Assembly: GCA_016789205.1 (NCBI GenBank)
Contig: JAEURF010000070.1
Location: 1 to 7,884 of the forward strand
Length of the DNA stretch: 7,884 nt
Direction of reading: 5' to 3'
Origin: Anaerolineales bacterium
GTDB lineage: Bacteria; Chloroflexota; Anaerolineae; Anaerolineales; Villigracilaceae
Shown here: positions 1-5,702 of the stretch, piece after piece
Position numbering within the stretch: position 1 is the first letter of the stretch
Layout of the letters: each line of letters begins with the position of its first letter
Notes under the pieces: model-generated
The model's database searches: none
Told to the model about the DNA's origin: nothing
What the model saw: the letters and a program-made list of their open reading frames with translations, nothing else
Made by a program: the position numbers and the translations under genes

Positions 1-896
1 ATGTGATATTCATCAGTTTCTTCTAAGACCACATAAATCGTTTTTGGGTCAGTTGGGTGCACTGCAATCGGAAAACCAAAACGAGAAGGCAATTTATCTT
101 CACCAAGATCAATCCAATCTTCACCGGCATTATCACTGCGATATACGCCGCAATGATTTTGTTGATACAAAACATTTGGATTCGATGGATGCATGGTCAT
201 CTTATGTACACATTGACCATATTCTGGAAATTTATCTGGCGAAAAATCAGCACGCACATTTTTGTTATAGGGCTTCCAAGTTTTTCCACCATCATCCGTA
301 CGATAACATCCGCCCGTTGAAATCGCAATATACATGCGATTCAAATTGGTTGGGTCTAACAAAATTGTATGCAAACATAATCCGCCATTGCCGGGGAATA
401 ATGTGCCGCGATGCGGATGGTCATACCAACCTTCATTGATTTGCCATGTCTCGCCTCTATCTTTGGATATAAATAATGAGGCTGGTTGTGCACCTGCATA
501 TAAGACTCCCGCTTCTTCACTACGCCCCGGCTTGATGTGCCAAACCTTTATCATTTTCTCAGGGACAGTCTTGATATCCACCCCTGATTCGGTGTTGAAC
601 GCTTCGTCCACCGTGCCGGGCGGTCTCCCTGAAGTTGAGGCGCGTGGAAGAGTCGGAACTTGTGCGGCTTGAATCCACGTCTTCCCAAAATCATCGGAGT
701 AATGAGTCGTGGGTCCATACACATTATGGCTAACCGCCGCATGTAAACGATTATCACGCGGGTCAAGTTGCATGTGCATCACATTCCAACTTTTGAAATG
801 AATATCACTCATTTCCCATTTTTTACGTTTGGCATCACTTGAAAATATAAACCCACCTTTACTTGTTCCTACAAAAACTTTTACTTGCTTGTTCAT
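1..896 (-). CDS. BNR/Asp-box beta-propeller protein, C-terminus cut by window edge
   Basis: An open frame of 298 codons without a stop reads from the ATG at 896-894 to the left edge, so the C-terminus is missing. Four Asp-box (BNR) motifs of the form S/T-x-D-x-G-x-T-W are visible: residues 67-74 (SDDFGKTW), 144-151 (SKDRGETW), 200-207 (TDDGGKTW) and a weaker one at 254-261 (SDNAGEDW). Each propeller blade also shows a strand-turn motif such as LDPRDNRLHAAV, LDPTNLNRMYIAI, MHPSNPNVLY and VHPTDPKTIY. This pattern is typical of sortilin/Vps10-like and GH74-like propellers that are often annotated as glycosyl hydrolase or exo-sialidase. Those enzymatic names are not supported here: no catalytic residues are recognisable. 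The N-terminus (MNKQVKVFVGTSKGG) is no signal peptide and begins directly with a propeller strand, so the protein is probably cytoplasmic. The start is supported by an AGGAGAA Shine-Dalgarno and an extended -10 promoter. The substrate is unknown. Confidence 0.85.
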   Translation of the reverse strand, partial: MNKQVKVFVGTSKGGFIFSSDAKRKKWEMSDIHFKSWNVMHMQLDPRDNRLHAAVSHNVYGPTTHYSDDFGKTWIQAAQVPTLPRASTSGRPPGTVDEAFNTESGVDIKTVPEKMIKVWHIKPGRSEEAGVLYAGAQPASLFISKDRGETWQINEGWYDHPHRGTLFPGNGGLCLHTILLDPTNLNRMYIAISTGGCYRTDDGGKTWKPYNKNVRADFSPDKFPEYGQCVHKMTMHPSNPNVLYQQNHCGVYRSDNAGEDWIDLGEDKLPSRFGFPIAVHPTDPKTIYVVLEETDEYH

Positions 897-901
897 GGCG
901 T

Positions 902-908
902 TCTCCTT
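902..908 (-). promoter_or_regulatory. Shine-Dalgarno site of the BNR propeller gene
   Basis: On the minus strand the sequence AAGGAGA lies about 5-6 nt before the ATG at 896. It fixes the start codon of the propeller gene. This gene, the chagasin gene and the SH3 lipoprotein gene have clear ribosome binding sites, whereas the other minus-strand genes that start inside the window lack them. Confidence 0.75.
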
Positions 909-936
909 TTATATAAAAAGAACAAATTTTCTAAAA

Positions 937-945
937 ATTATAGCA
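937..945 (-). promoter_or_regulatory. Extended -10 promoter (TGCTATAAT) for the BNR propeller gene
   Basis: The minus strand reads TGCTATAAT, a perfect extended -10 element (TGn plus a consensus TATAAT). No good -35 hexamer sits 16-18 bp upstream, as is usual for extended -10 promoters. Transcription would start near 930, giving a leader of about 33 nt that contains the Shine-Dalgarno site. A 10-bp palindrome (945-954) overlaps its upstream edge. Confidence 0.6.
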
Positions 946-954
946 CAAATTTGT
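945..954. repeat. 10-bp palindrome beside the -10 element, possible operator
   Basis: ACAAATTTGT is a perfect palindrome touching the TG of the extended -10. A copy of its first eight bases, ACAAATTT, occurs again at 922-929, 23 bp away on the other side of the -10. The arrangement could be an operator for the divergent region, but AT-rich palindromes of this length are common by chance. Confidence 0.25.
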
Positions 955-1015
955 AAGTTGAATATTGAAAGATAATGAGAATTTCTGCGAGAACACACGG
1001 TACAATATTATTAAG

Positions 1016-2902
1016 ATGGTTACAAAAACAGATACAGACTTACAAACGATAACTCCCCTGAGTGAGGTGTATGGGAGTATAAAAAACCTAGCCAATATTT
1101 TTAATTCGTTTATTACTTTAATTGCCTTAGGCATGATGGCTGGCGTGTTTATTGTGTTTCAGTCAGGAAATTCATTTGCTGCCAGTGTTTTATTTTTTGG
1201 TACGTTACCAGTTTTTGCATGTTATTGGTTTGTATATCAAAAAAAATTTGAATTTACGGCTATATTTCTTTCGGTTATCTTAATTCTACTCAATACAATT
1301 CTGGCAACCAGAAGTTTAGGGATTCATCATATCAGTGTCTTTGCTTTCCCAGCTGTGTTGATTGTCGCCAGTTTGGTGACGAAAAGACGCACAATGGTCT
1401 TTTTGACCTTGTTGACAGTGATTTGTTTGGCATGGCTGGTATTTGGAGAATTGTATAACTTTTATACGCCCGGTGTTTTGGTACGCAGTGTGCCGGGAGA
1501 TTTTTTTTCTTCTTCGATCATTATTATCTTAACTGCTGTGATGGCACGCGTCTTATCTGAATCATTATTCAAAAATTTTTTACATCTGCAAAAAGAATTA
1601 GGTGAACGGAAACAAGTTGAACAGCAAACTGAGGCGCTGATTAAAGAATTGGAAGCGAAAAATGCTGAGTCTGAAACCCTGCGCGATAGTCTGGCTAGCA
1701 TTGTCAGCACAGTTGAATTTTCAGAGATTATTCATGAAATTTTAGACCAAATCAAGCGCGTCATTCCATACGACACAGCTTCGATTTGGCAAGTAGAAGG
1801 CAAAACTCAAAAATTGATTGCAGGGCGTAATTTGCCGGAAGCGGTTATTCGTGAACACAACGAATTTTCAGCAGACGAATCAAATTCTGCGATATTACTA
1901 ATTCGCGGGACCGTGCCGTATGTTCTCAACAATAATGTACAAGAAGAACTAGCCGATTTTCAAATGGAACCGCATAATTATGTTAATTCATGGTTGGCGA
2001 TTCCATTAAAAACACGCGGAAAAATTATCGGCATTATTGCTTTAGATGGAATGACAAAAAATCAATTTACTGAAAATCATGCTAACCTTGCGGTTGTCTT
2101 TGCAAATCAAGTGGCGATTGCTTTAGATAATGCGCAATTATTTAACGAATTACAAAATGAATTAAAGACTCGCGAACAGTTAATTAATCAACTGGAAACA
2201 AAAAATGCCGAGTTAGAAAGATTCACCTACACGGTTTCACATGATTTGAAATCTCCATTGGTAACAATTAATGGCTTTCTGGGGTATCTCGAAGCCGACG
2301 TAGCCGCAAATGACATGAAACGTTTTCGGCACGATAGCGACCGTATCAAAGAAGCCGTCGTCAAAATGCACACTTTATTAAGTGAATTGCTTGAACTTTC
2401 GCGCATCGGGCGGGTTGCAAATCCATCAGAGATGATTCCGTTTGAATCTTTGATACATGATGCGCTTGAACTTGTCGGCGGTCGAATTGATAAAAACACA
2501 GTCAAAATTAATATTCAGCCAAACCTGCCAACTGTGTTTGGAGACCGTCAACGTTTAACCGAAGTATTACAAAACCTGATAGACAATGCCACCAAATTTA
2601 CAAATAACCCATCCAATGCAAATATCGAAATTGGCTGTAAGGGTGAAGAAAACGGCTTTTATATTTTCTATGTCAAAGATAATGGCATTGGCATTCCGGA
2701 AGAATTGCACGAACGCATATTCGGTCTCTTTGATAAATTAGACCCCGACAGTGAAGGCACTGGCATTGGGCTTGCTATCGTTAAGAGAATTGTCGAGGTT
2801 CATGGTGGCAGGATTTGGGTCAAAGCAGAAGCGGGAAAAGGCAGTACTTTCTTTTTCACACTTCCAAAAGAAGAGAATCCACACATTACAAAGGAAACGT
2901 AA
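1016..2902 (+). CDS. Membrane sensor histidine kinase with GAF domain (orphan)
   Basis: The 628-residue protein is read from the ATG at 1016. It has about six transmembrane segments (roughly 28-49, 53-75, 79-97, 103-121, 126-146, 164-184), a short coiled coil (186-225), a GAF domain (about 233-372), a second coiled coil (375-402), a HisKA dimerisation domain and a HATPase_c domain. The phosphoacceptor is H409 in TVSHDLKSPL, and the ATP-binding site shows N524 (N box), DNGIGIP from 555 and GTGIGLAIV from 581, so an active kinase is expected. HAMP and PAS domains are absent, and no response regulator lies in the window. The frame is also open from a TTG at 965 (17 extra residues), but ATG at 1016 is preferred because the extra residues are polar and lie ahead of the predicted membrane region; neither start has a strong ribosome binding site. 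The signal sensed is unknown. The stop codon lies one base before the ATG of the chagasin lipoprotein gene. Confidence 0.9.
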   Translation: MVTKTDTDLQTITPLSEVYGSIKNLANIFNSFITLIALGMMAGVFIVFQSGNSFAASVLFFGTLPVFACYWFVYQKKFEFTAIFLSVILILLNTILATRSLGIHHISVFAFPAVLIVASLVTKRRTMVFLTLLTVICLAWLVFGELYNFYTPGVLVRSVPGDFFSSSIIIILTAVMARVLSESLFKNFLHLQKELGERKQVEQQTEALIKELEAKNAESETLRDSLASIVSTVEFSEIIHEILDQIKRVIPYDTASIWQVEGKTQKLIAGRNLPEAVIREHNEFSADESNSAILLIRGTVPYVLNNNVQEELADFQMEPHNYVNSWLAIPLKTRGKIIGIIALDGMTKNQFTENHANLAVVFANQVAIALDNAQLFNELQNELKTREQLINQLETKNAELERFTYTVSHDLKSPLVTINGFLGYLEADVAANDMKRFRHDSDRIKEAVVKMHTLLSELLELSRIGRVANPSEMIPFESLIHDALELVGGRIDKNTVKINIQPNLPTVFGDRQRLTEVLQNLIDNATKFTNNPSNANIEIGCKGEENGFYIFYVKDNGIGIPEELHERIFGLFDKLDPDSEGTGIGLAIVKRIVEVHGGRIWVKAEAGKGSTFFFTLPKEENPHITKET

Positions 2903-2903
2903 T

Positions 2904-3275
2904 ATGAAAAAAAATATTTCTATCCTTGTTATAATTCTCTTTATTCTTACAGCGTGCGCCAATACACCTTTACAAATTACAGACCCCACCAAAACCATTG
3001 AAGTGAAAACAGGGGAACAATTTACAATCGTCATCGAATCAAACCCAACCACAGGCTATCACTGGGAAATGATGAACGAATTGGATTACATTGAGTTTAT
3101 TTCAAAAGATTATCAAGCCGATGAACCCATGCTAACCGGCTCTGGTGGCGTAGAAGTTTGGACGTTCAAAGCCATTTCAGTTGGCGAGACACAAATCACT
3201 CTTGGGTACTATCCACCCTACGAAGACCCCAAACCACCGCAACAAACTACCACTTTCGTTGTTACAGTTAAGTAG
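2904..3275 (+). CDS. Chagasin-like (I42) protease-inhibitor lipoprotein
   Basis: This 123-residue protein begins with a lipoprotein signal peptide (KK, hydrophobic stretch, lipobox LTAC with C18), so it should be lipid-anchored outside the cytoplasmic membrane. The rest matches the chagasin fold: the NPTTGYHW loop at 47-54, the GSGGVEVW segment at 79-86 (family GxGG loop), and a third loop near 102-106 reading YYPPY where classical chagasins have RPW/RPF. Chagasins inhibit papain-family cysteine proteases by inserting these three loops into the active site; that this protein does so is an inference. The ATG lies one base after the kinase stop, with AAAGGAAA (2890-2896 region) as ribosome binding site inside the end of the kinase gene, so the two are almost certainly co-transcribed and probably translationally coupled. 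A longer open frame upstream in this register only overlaps the kinase gene and is not used. Confidence 0.88.
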   Translation: MKKNISILVIILFILTACANTPLQITDPTKTIEVKTGEQFTIVIESNPTTGYHWEMMNELDYIEFISKDYQADEPMLTGSGGVEVWTFKAISVGETQITLGYYPPYEDPKPPQQTTTFVVTVK

Positions 3276-3283
3276 AAGCACGC

Positions 3284-3301
3284 ACGACTCGTGTGAGTCG
3301 T
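3284..3301. repeat. Hairpin between the two lipoprotein genes
   Basis: ACGACTC and GAGTCGT form a perfect 7-bp stem with a 4-nt loop (GTGT), 8 bp after the chagasin stop. No T-run follows, so it is not a classical intrinsic terminator. It could reduce read-through, stabilise the upstream message, or be a small interspersed repeat. Confidence 0.5.
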
Positions 3302-3329
3302 ATCCAACGCCGATGGAGTGCTAATATCT

Positions 3330-3337
3330 AAAGGAGG
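3330..3337 (+). promoter_or_regulatory. Strong Shine-Dalgarno of the SH3 lipoprotein gene
   Basis: AAAGGAGG lies 5 nt before the ATG at 3343. It is the best ribosome binding site in the window and fixes the start of the lipoprotein gene. No convincing separate promoter is seen in the 67-bp gap, so transcription probably continues from the kinase and chagasin genes. Confidence 0.8.
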
Positions 3338-3342
3338 AAACT

Positions 3343-4050
3343 ATGAATCGCCTTACCCTGCTCGCAGGGTTAATTTTAGTTTTTATAGCGGGATGTAATT
3401 TTGGAGGAAACACGCCTCAACCTACCATTGAACCTGTTTCTACAACTCCACCGACTTTTACGCCTATACCGACTTTCACTTTTACACCCACAGCAGTTGA
3501 AATCTCTGTGCAAGTGACTGCGGAATTAATTAATTGTCGTTCGGGTCCTGGCACAATTTATGAAACCATTACAGAACTTAAGCAAGGACGAATTTTGCGC
3601 GCCACAGGTCGCAACGACTCAGCCACATGGTTTTACGTCAGTGACCCCGGCAACCCCGGCGGATTCTGCTGGGTTTCAGCAGATGTGACTCAAGTGACGG
3701 GAGAGGCGAGTTTATTACCCATTGTGCAACCGCCTACCGCCGTGGTCACAAATGTAGATTTAAGAGTCGAACCGAATCGCATTGTTGTCAATTGCAATCA
3801 ATTTCCACAAACTGTTTTTTTTGAAGCGCAAATCACAACCAACGGACCAACGCTTTTTACATGGAAATGGGAAATCAGCACCGGCGCGGTTTCTGATGTC
3901 GGCACGCTGATATTTGAAACGGCTGGCACACAAGTGATTAATGAGTTTTATCAAATTAACTCAGCCAATGACTATTGGGTGAAGTTATATGTTTTGACTC
4001 CAAATGAAATTGTCGAGCAAGTTAATTTCCCCGTGACGTGTACGCCGTAA
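3343..4050 (+). CDS. SH3-domain lipoprotein with Thr/Pro linker and Ig-like tail
   Basis: This 235-residue protein has a lipoprotein signal peptide with lipobox FIAGC (C18), then a Thr/Pro-rich spacer (about 24-51, repeating TPT/FTPxP units) that would hold the folded part away from the membrane. Residues 57-118 form a bacterial SH3 (SH3_3-type) domain, with the NCRSGPG turn at 64-70 and WFYVSDP...GFCWV in its C-terminal half; C65 and C109 could form a disulfide. Residues 137-233 are rich in beta strand and hydrophobic residues and look like an Ig/PKD-type domain, with C151 and C233 as another possible pair. Bacterial SH3 domains usually bind cell-wall peptides or metal ions; the ligand here is unknown. 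No catalytic domain is present. It is last in the kinase-chagasin-SH3 run and may be co-expressed with those envelope proteins. Confidence 0.85.
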   Translation: MNRLTLLAGLILVFIAGCNFGGNTPQPTIEPVSTTPPTFTPIPTFTFTPTAVEISVQVTAELINCRSGPGTIYETITELKQGRILRATGRNDSATWFYVSDPGNPGGFCWVSADVTQVTGEASLLPIVQPPTAVVTNVDLRVEPNRIVVNCNQFPQTVFFEAQITTNGPTLFTWKWEISTGAVSDVGTLIFETAGTQVINEFYQINSANDYWVKLYVLTPNEIVEQVNFPVTCTP

Positions 4051-4051
4051 T

Positions 4052-4082
4052 ATGTAGGGGCGAGAAGACCTCGCCCCTACAT
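4052..4082. repeat. Perfect 13-bp palindrome, REP-like, possible bidirectional terminator
   Basis: ATGTAGGGGCGAG (4052-4064) pairs perfectly with CTCGCCCCTACAT (4070-4082) around a 5-nt loop. Only a short T/A stretch follows, so it would be a weak intrinsic terminator despite its strong stem. It sits between convergent transcription units. Palindromes built on TAGGGGCGAG/CTCGCCCCTA are familiar dispersed repeats in many environmental bacterial genomes (family knowledge, not checked here). On the minus strand it starts exactly where the gene remnant at 4083-4235 stops resembling its family. Confidence 0.7.
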
Positions 4083-4235
4083 TTACAAGTTATCTTTCGG
4101 TGACCATCCACCTGAATCAGGCTTCGTCATTTACTCGTCTGATAAAGATTCGGCGAGGTCAATTAATAACTTCCATTCTTTTTTGATTTCAGACATCAAT
4201 TATTTTTTATTGCTCGGCATCCATTGTTCGGTCAT
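4083..4235 (-). pseudogene. Truncated, stop-interrupted remnant of a DfsB/DinB-like four-helix-bundle gene
   Basis: One continuous minus-strand frame from the ATG at 4235 reads three pieces: MTEQWMPSNKK, stop, then L-MSEIKKEWKLLIDLAESLSDE, stop, then MTKPDSGGWSPKDNL, stop. Read through, this matches the usual N-terminus of the ClbS/DfsB (DUF1706, DinB-like) family, roughly K-x-E-L-L-x-x-I-x-x-E-W-x-x-L-x-x-L-x-x-x-L-S-x-E-Q-M-x-x-P-x-x-x-G-W-S-x-K-D-x-L-A-H-L. The two TAA codons fall where the family commonly has Glu (GAA) and Gln (CAA), each one substitution away. After KDNL, just before the usual AHL, similarity ends and the palindrome at 4052-4082 begins, so about two thirds of the gene is missing. 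An AGGAG site (4243-4247) with 7-nt spacing precedes the ATG and overlaps the end of the peptidase E gene, so it was once the next gene of that operon. The alternative, three tiny real genes, is less likely. Confidence 0.68.
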
Positions 4236-4242
4236 TTTGCTT

Positions 4243-4247
4243 CTCCT
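4243..4247 (-). promoter_or_regulatory. Preserved ribosome binding site of the gene remnant
   Basis: AGGAG on the minus strand overlaps the TAG stop of the peptidase E gene and lies 7 nt before the ATG at 4235. Its intactness shows that the remnant was a translated, coupled downstream gene and suggests fairly recent decay. Confidence 0.6.
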
Positions 4248-4932
4248 ATGCAGATATTACTTTTCCTTCGTCAAGTCTTTCTTTTTCCTGCTCTTTACGC
4301 CAGATATATGCTTCACCACGAACGAGAGTAGTTTTGCTACCATCTACTTTGATATAAGAACCATCACACATCATTACAATCGGATTGTCATGGAAAAAAT
4401 GATAATCGCTTAACCATTCATCTTGTACAGATTGTCCGTGTGTATCGAATGGGTAATGACAGAAGAAATTAAATGGCGAAACTTTCAATCCATCAAAAAA
4501 ATTAGTGGCTACAGTATTCAAATCATTAGCAGTCAGAATATTTTGCCCACAAACAATAGTGCCAGCACTAAAACCAACCACTGGCAAGCCTGCTTGAATC
4601 TTTTTCTTCAAATAAGGCATCACGCCACTGGCATGTAGACGATGATTGAGTAAGAATGTATTCCCGCCAGAAATATAAACTACAGAGCAATCTCTCAAAA
4701 TTGACTCAATCTCTTTTTGTGACATCAATTCTGCATTAATGGTTTCTACACGCCCCAATCCTTTGAAAGCATCTTTTGTAATTTCTAACCATCTTTCAGC
4801 ATACAAAGATGCTAAAGGCATAAAAGCAACAACTGGTTCTTTTGCTTTTTCAAGGTACGGACGGCTAGATTCAACAATATAACGAATATCTGTTTTGCCA
4901 GGATTTGAAAAAAGATGAAGGTTTAGAGGCAT
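4246..4932 (-). CDS. Peptidase E-like serine peptidase (S51 family)
   Basis: The 228-residue protein fits the length of dipeptidase E (PepE, about 230 residues) and carries its signature: the GGNTFLL segment at 89-95 and the nucleophile elbow GFSAGT with S122. D137 (in NDLN) and H159 (in FCHYPF) keep exactly the 15- and 22-residue spacings of the Salmonella/E. coli PepE triad S120/D135/H157, so the triad looks complete. PepE cleaves dipeptides with N-terminal aspartate in the cytoplasm; S51 paralogues can have other roles (cyanophycinase relatives), so Asp-dipeptidase activity is an inference. No signal peptide is seen. No Shine-Dalgarno precedes the ATG at 4932, while a TGATAAAAT element lies 7 nt upstream, which would suit a leaderless transcript. 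The C-terminal 20 residues are charged and may be disordered. The next gene downstream is the DfsB-like remnant. Confidence 0.85.
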   Translation of the reverse strand: MPLNLHLFSNPGKTDIRYIVESSRPYLEKAKEPVVAFMPLASLYAERWLEITKDAFKGLGRVETINAELMSQKEIESILRDCSVVYISGGNTFLLNHRLHASGVMPYLKKKIQAGLPVVGFSAGTIVCGQNILTANDLNTVATNFFDGLKVSPFNFFCHYPFDTHGQSVQDEWLSDYHFFHDNPIVMMCDGSYIKVDGSKTTLVRGEAYIWRKEQEKERLDEGKVISA

Positions 4933-4938
4933 ATAGGG

Positions 4939-4947
4939 ATTTTATCA
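4939..4947 (-). promoter_or_regulatory. Extended -10 (TGATAAAAT) predicting a leaderless pepE-like mRNA
   Basis: The minus strand reads TGATAAAAT, with the -10 hexamer TAAAAT at 4944-4939. A start 6-7 nt downstream would fall at 4932-4933, that is at the A of the ATG. The lack of any Shine-Dalgarno sequence fits this. No good -35 is present. The AT-rich surroundings make chance matches likely. Confidence 0.4.
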
Positions 4948-4957
4948 AAATTATTAT

Positions 4958-5002
4958 TGTCATTCTGAGCGATAGCGAAGAATCTCTGAGATTATCTCAG
5001 AG
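4958..5002. repeat. Interspersed palindromic repeat with 8-bp hairpin
   Basis: The element starts TGTCATTCTGAGCGATAGCG and continues to AGAATCT, a motif known (family knowledge) as an abundant dispersed intergenic repeat in diverse bacteria including Chloroflexota. It runs into a perfect hairpin, CTCTGAGA (4984-4991) with TCTCAGAG (4995-5002) around a 3-nt loop. A second weak pairing is ATTCT (4962-4966) with AGAAT (4979-4983). It fills the 86-bp gap between the thymidylate kinase stop and the peptidase E start. It may help end kinase transcription, but no T-run follows the stem. Confidence 0.6.
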
Positions 5003-5018
5003 CATGATTTGTTGAACA

Positions 5019-5636
5019 TTATTTATTTAACTTACTTAATATTACTTTCCTCAACTCTTCTTGCACAGATTTCCATTCTTGGTCTGAATTGACAACCACC
5101 CATCTCTTCGGTTCTTGCTTGACCATTTCTAAATAACCATTTCTTACGCGTTTGTGAAATTCAACTGTATAAGCGTCCAAACGATTCCATTCCACTTCAT
5201 TTTGAGTCTTTCTTTTCATTCCCACTTCGATATCCAAATCAAGCAAAATAGTTAAGTCTGGACTTAATCCGCCAGTAGCATATTTGACCAGCGCACGAAT
5301 CTCATCCAAATTTTGTTGATGTCCATAGCCTTGATATGCAATCGTTGAATCATAATACCGATCTGAAATGACAATTTCTTTATCTGCCAATCTCGGCTTG
5401 ATGACTTGTTCCACAATTTGCGCGCGTGCGGATTGATATAGCAATGTCTCTGTGCGCGGATGCATTTCCGCATTTTTCATGTCATGCAAAATATCACGAA
5501 TCTGCTCGCTGATAGATGTCCCGCCCGGTTCACGCGTCGGGAAGACAACATGTCCCTGCTCGCGCAGATATTCCACGAGATGTGGGATGTGTGATGTCTT
5601 GCCAGAGCCTTCGGGTCCTTCGAGAGTTATAAACAT
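5019..5636 (-). CDS. tmk: Thymidylate kinase
   Basis: The 205-residue protein phosphorylates dTMP to dTDP with ATP in the cytoplasm, an essential step of dTTP synthesis. The family marks are in order: P-loop GPEGSGKT at 7-14, REPGGT at 35-40 (dTMP-binding), the SARAQ helix at 69-73, the SDRYYDSTIAYQG segment with the DRY motif at 92-94, and the PDLTILLDLD strand at 126-135. The lid region (about 140-154, KRKTQNEVEWNRLD) is short and has NRLD where many homologues read DRxE. Length is normal for the family. The frame is open to a TTG at 5645, but the ATG at 5636 puts the first strand (MFITLEGPEG) at the usual place and is preferred. No clear Shine-Dalgarno is seen; the upstream 66 bp is the heptamer-repeat array. 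It follows the R3H ATPase gene on the same strand and is probably in its operon. Confidence 0.93.
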   Translation of the reverse strand: MFITLEGPEGSGKTSHIPHLVEYLREQGHVVFPTREPGGTSISEQIRDILHDMKNAEMHPRTETLLYQSARAQIVEQVIKPRLADKEIVISDRYYDSTIAYQGYGHQQNLDEIRALVKYATGGLSPDLTILLDLDIEVGMKRKTQNEVEWNRLDAYTVEFHKRVRNGYLEMVKQEPKRWVVVNSDQEWKSVQEELRKVILSKLNK

Positions 5637-5637
5637 A

Positions 5638-5702
5638 ATTAGCAATTAGCTTTTAGCGGTCAGCTTTTAGCTAAATGCTAATTGCTAACCGCTAATTGCT
5701 TT
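5638..5702. repeat. Heptamer tandem array with inverted halves
   Basis: Read on the minus strand, the gap between the ATPase gene and tmk is made almost wholly of AGCNNNN heptamers (AGCAATT, AGCGGTT, AGCAATT, AGCATTT, AGCTAAA), then an inverted set (GCTAAAA, GCTAATT, GCTAATT). GCTAATTGCT occurs on the plus strand at 5677-5686 and 5691-5700, and its reverse complement at 5641-5650. TTAGCGGT (5653-5660) pairs with ACCGCTAA (5688-5695). The region can therefore fold into several alternative hairpins covering the approach to the tmk start. Confidence 0.65.

Larger units (their letters stand above)
897..1015. other. Divergent intergenic region between propeller and kinase genes
   Basis: This 119-bp AT-rich stretch carries the promoter, palindrome and ribosome binding site of the propeller gene. 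For the plus-strand kinase, only poor candidates appear: GATAAT at 971-976 and TACAAT at 1001-1006, neither with a matching -35. If TACAAT is used, the kinase message would be nearly leaderless, in line with the absence of a Shine-Dalgarno before the ATG at 1016. Confidence 0.4.

Noticed and set aside
44..672. Plus-strand open frames of 87-131 codons over the left end
   Set aside because: They lie antisense to the propeller gene, whose frame shows repeated Asp-box motifs, a ribosome binding site and a promoter; their own products resemble no known protein and are rich in His, Cys and Trp.
965..1015. TTG start extending the histidine kinase by 17 residues
   Set aside because: The extension has no ribosome binding site and no family support; the ATG at 1016 is kept, though the choice is not certain.
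4083..4235. Possible reassignment of TAA to Glu or Gln
   Set aside because: The kinase, the SH3 lipoprotein, thymidylate kinase and the ATPase all end properly at TAA at family-typical lengths, so TAA is an ordinary stop in this genome.
4183..4413. Plus-strand open frame of 76 codons with hydrophobic residues
   Set aside because: It overlaps the peptidase E gene in antisense, and its hydrophobic character comes from reading Lys/Glu-rich codons in reverse.
5638..5702. CRISPR array
   Set aside because: The repeat units are only 7 bp, contiguous and variable, with no spacers and no cas genes nearby.
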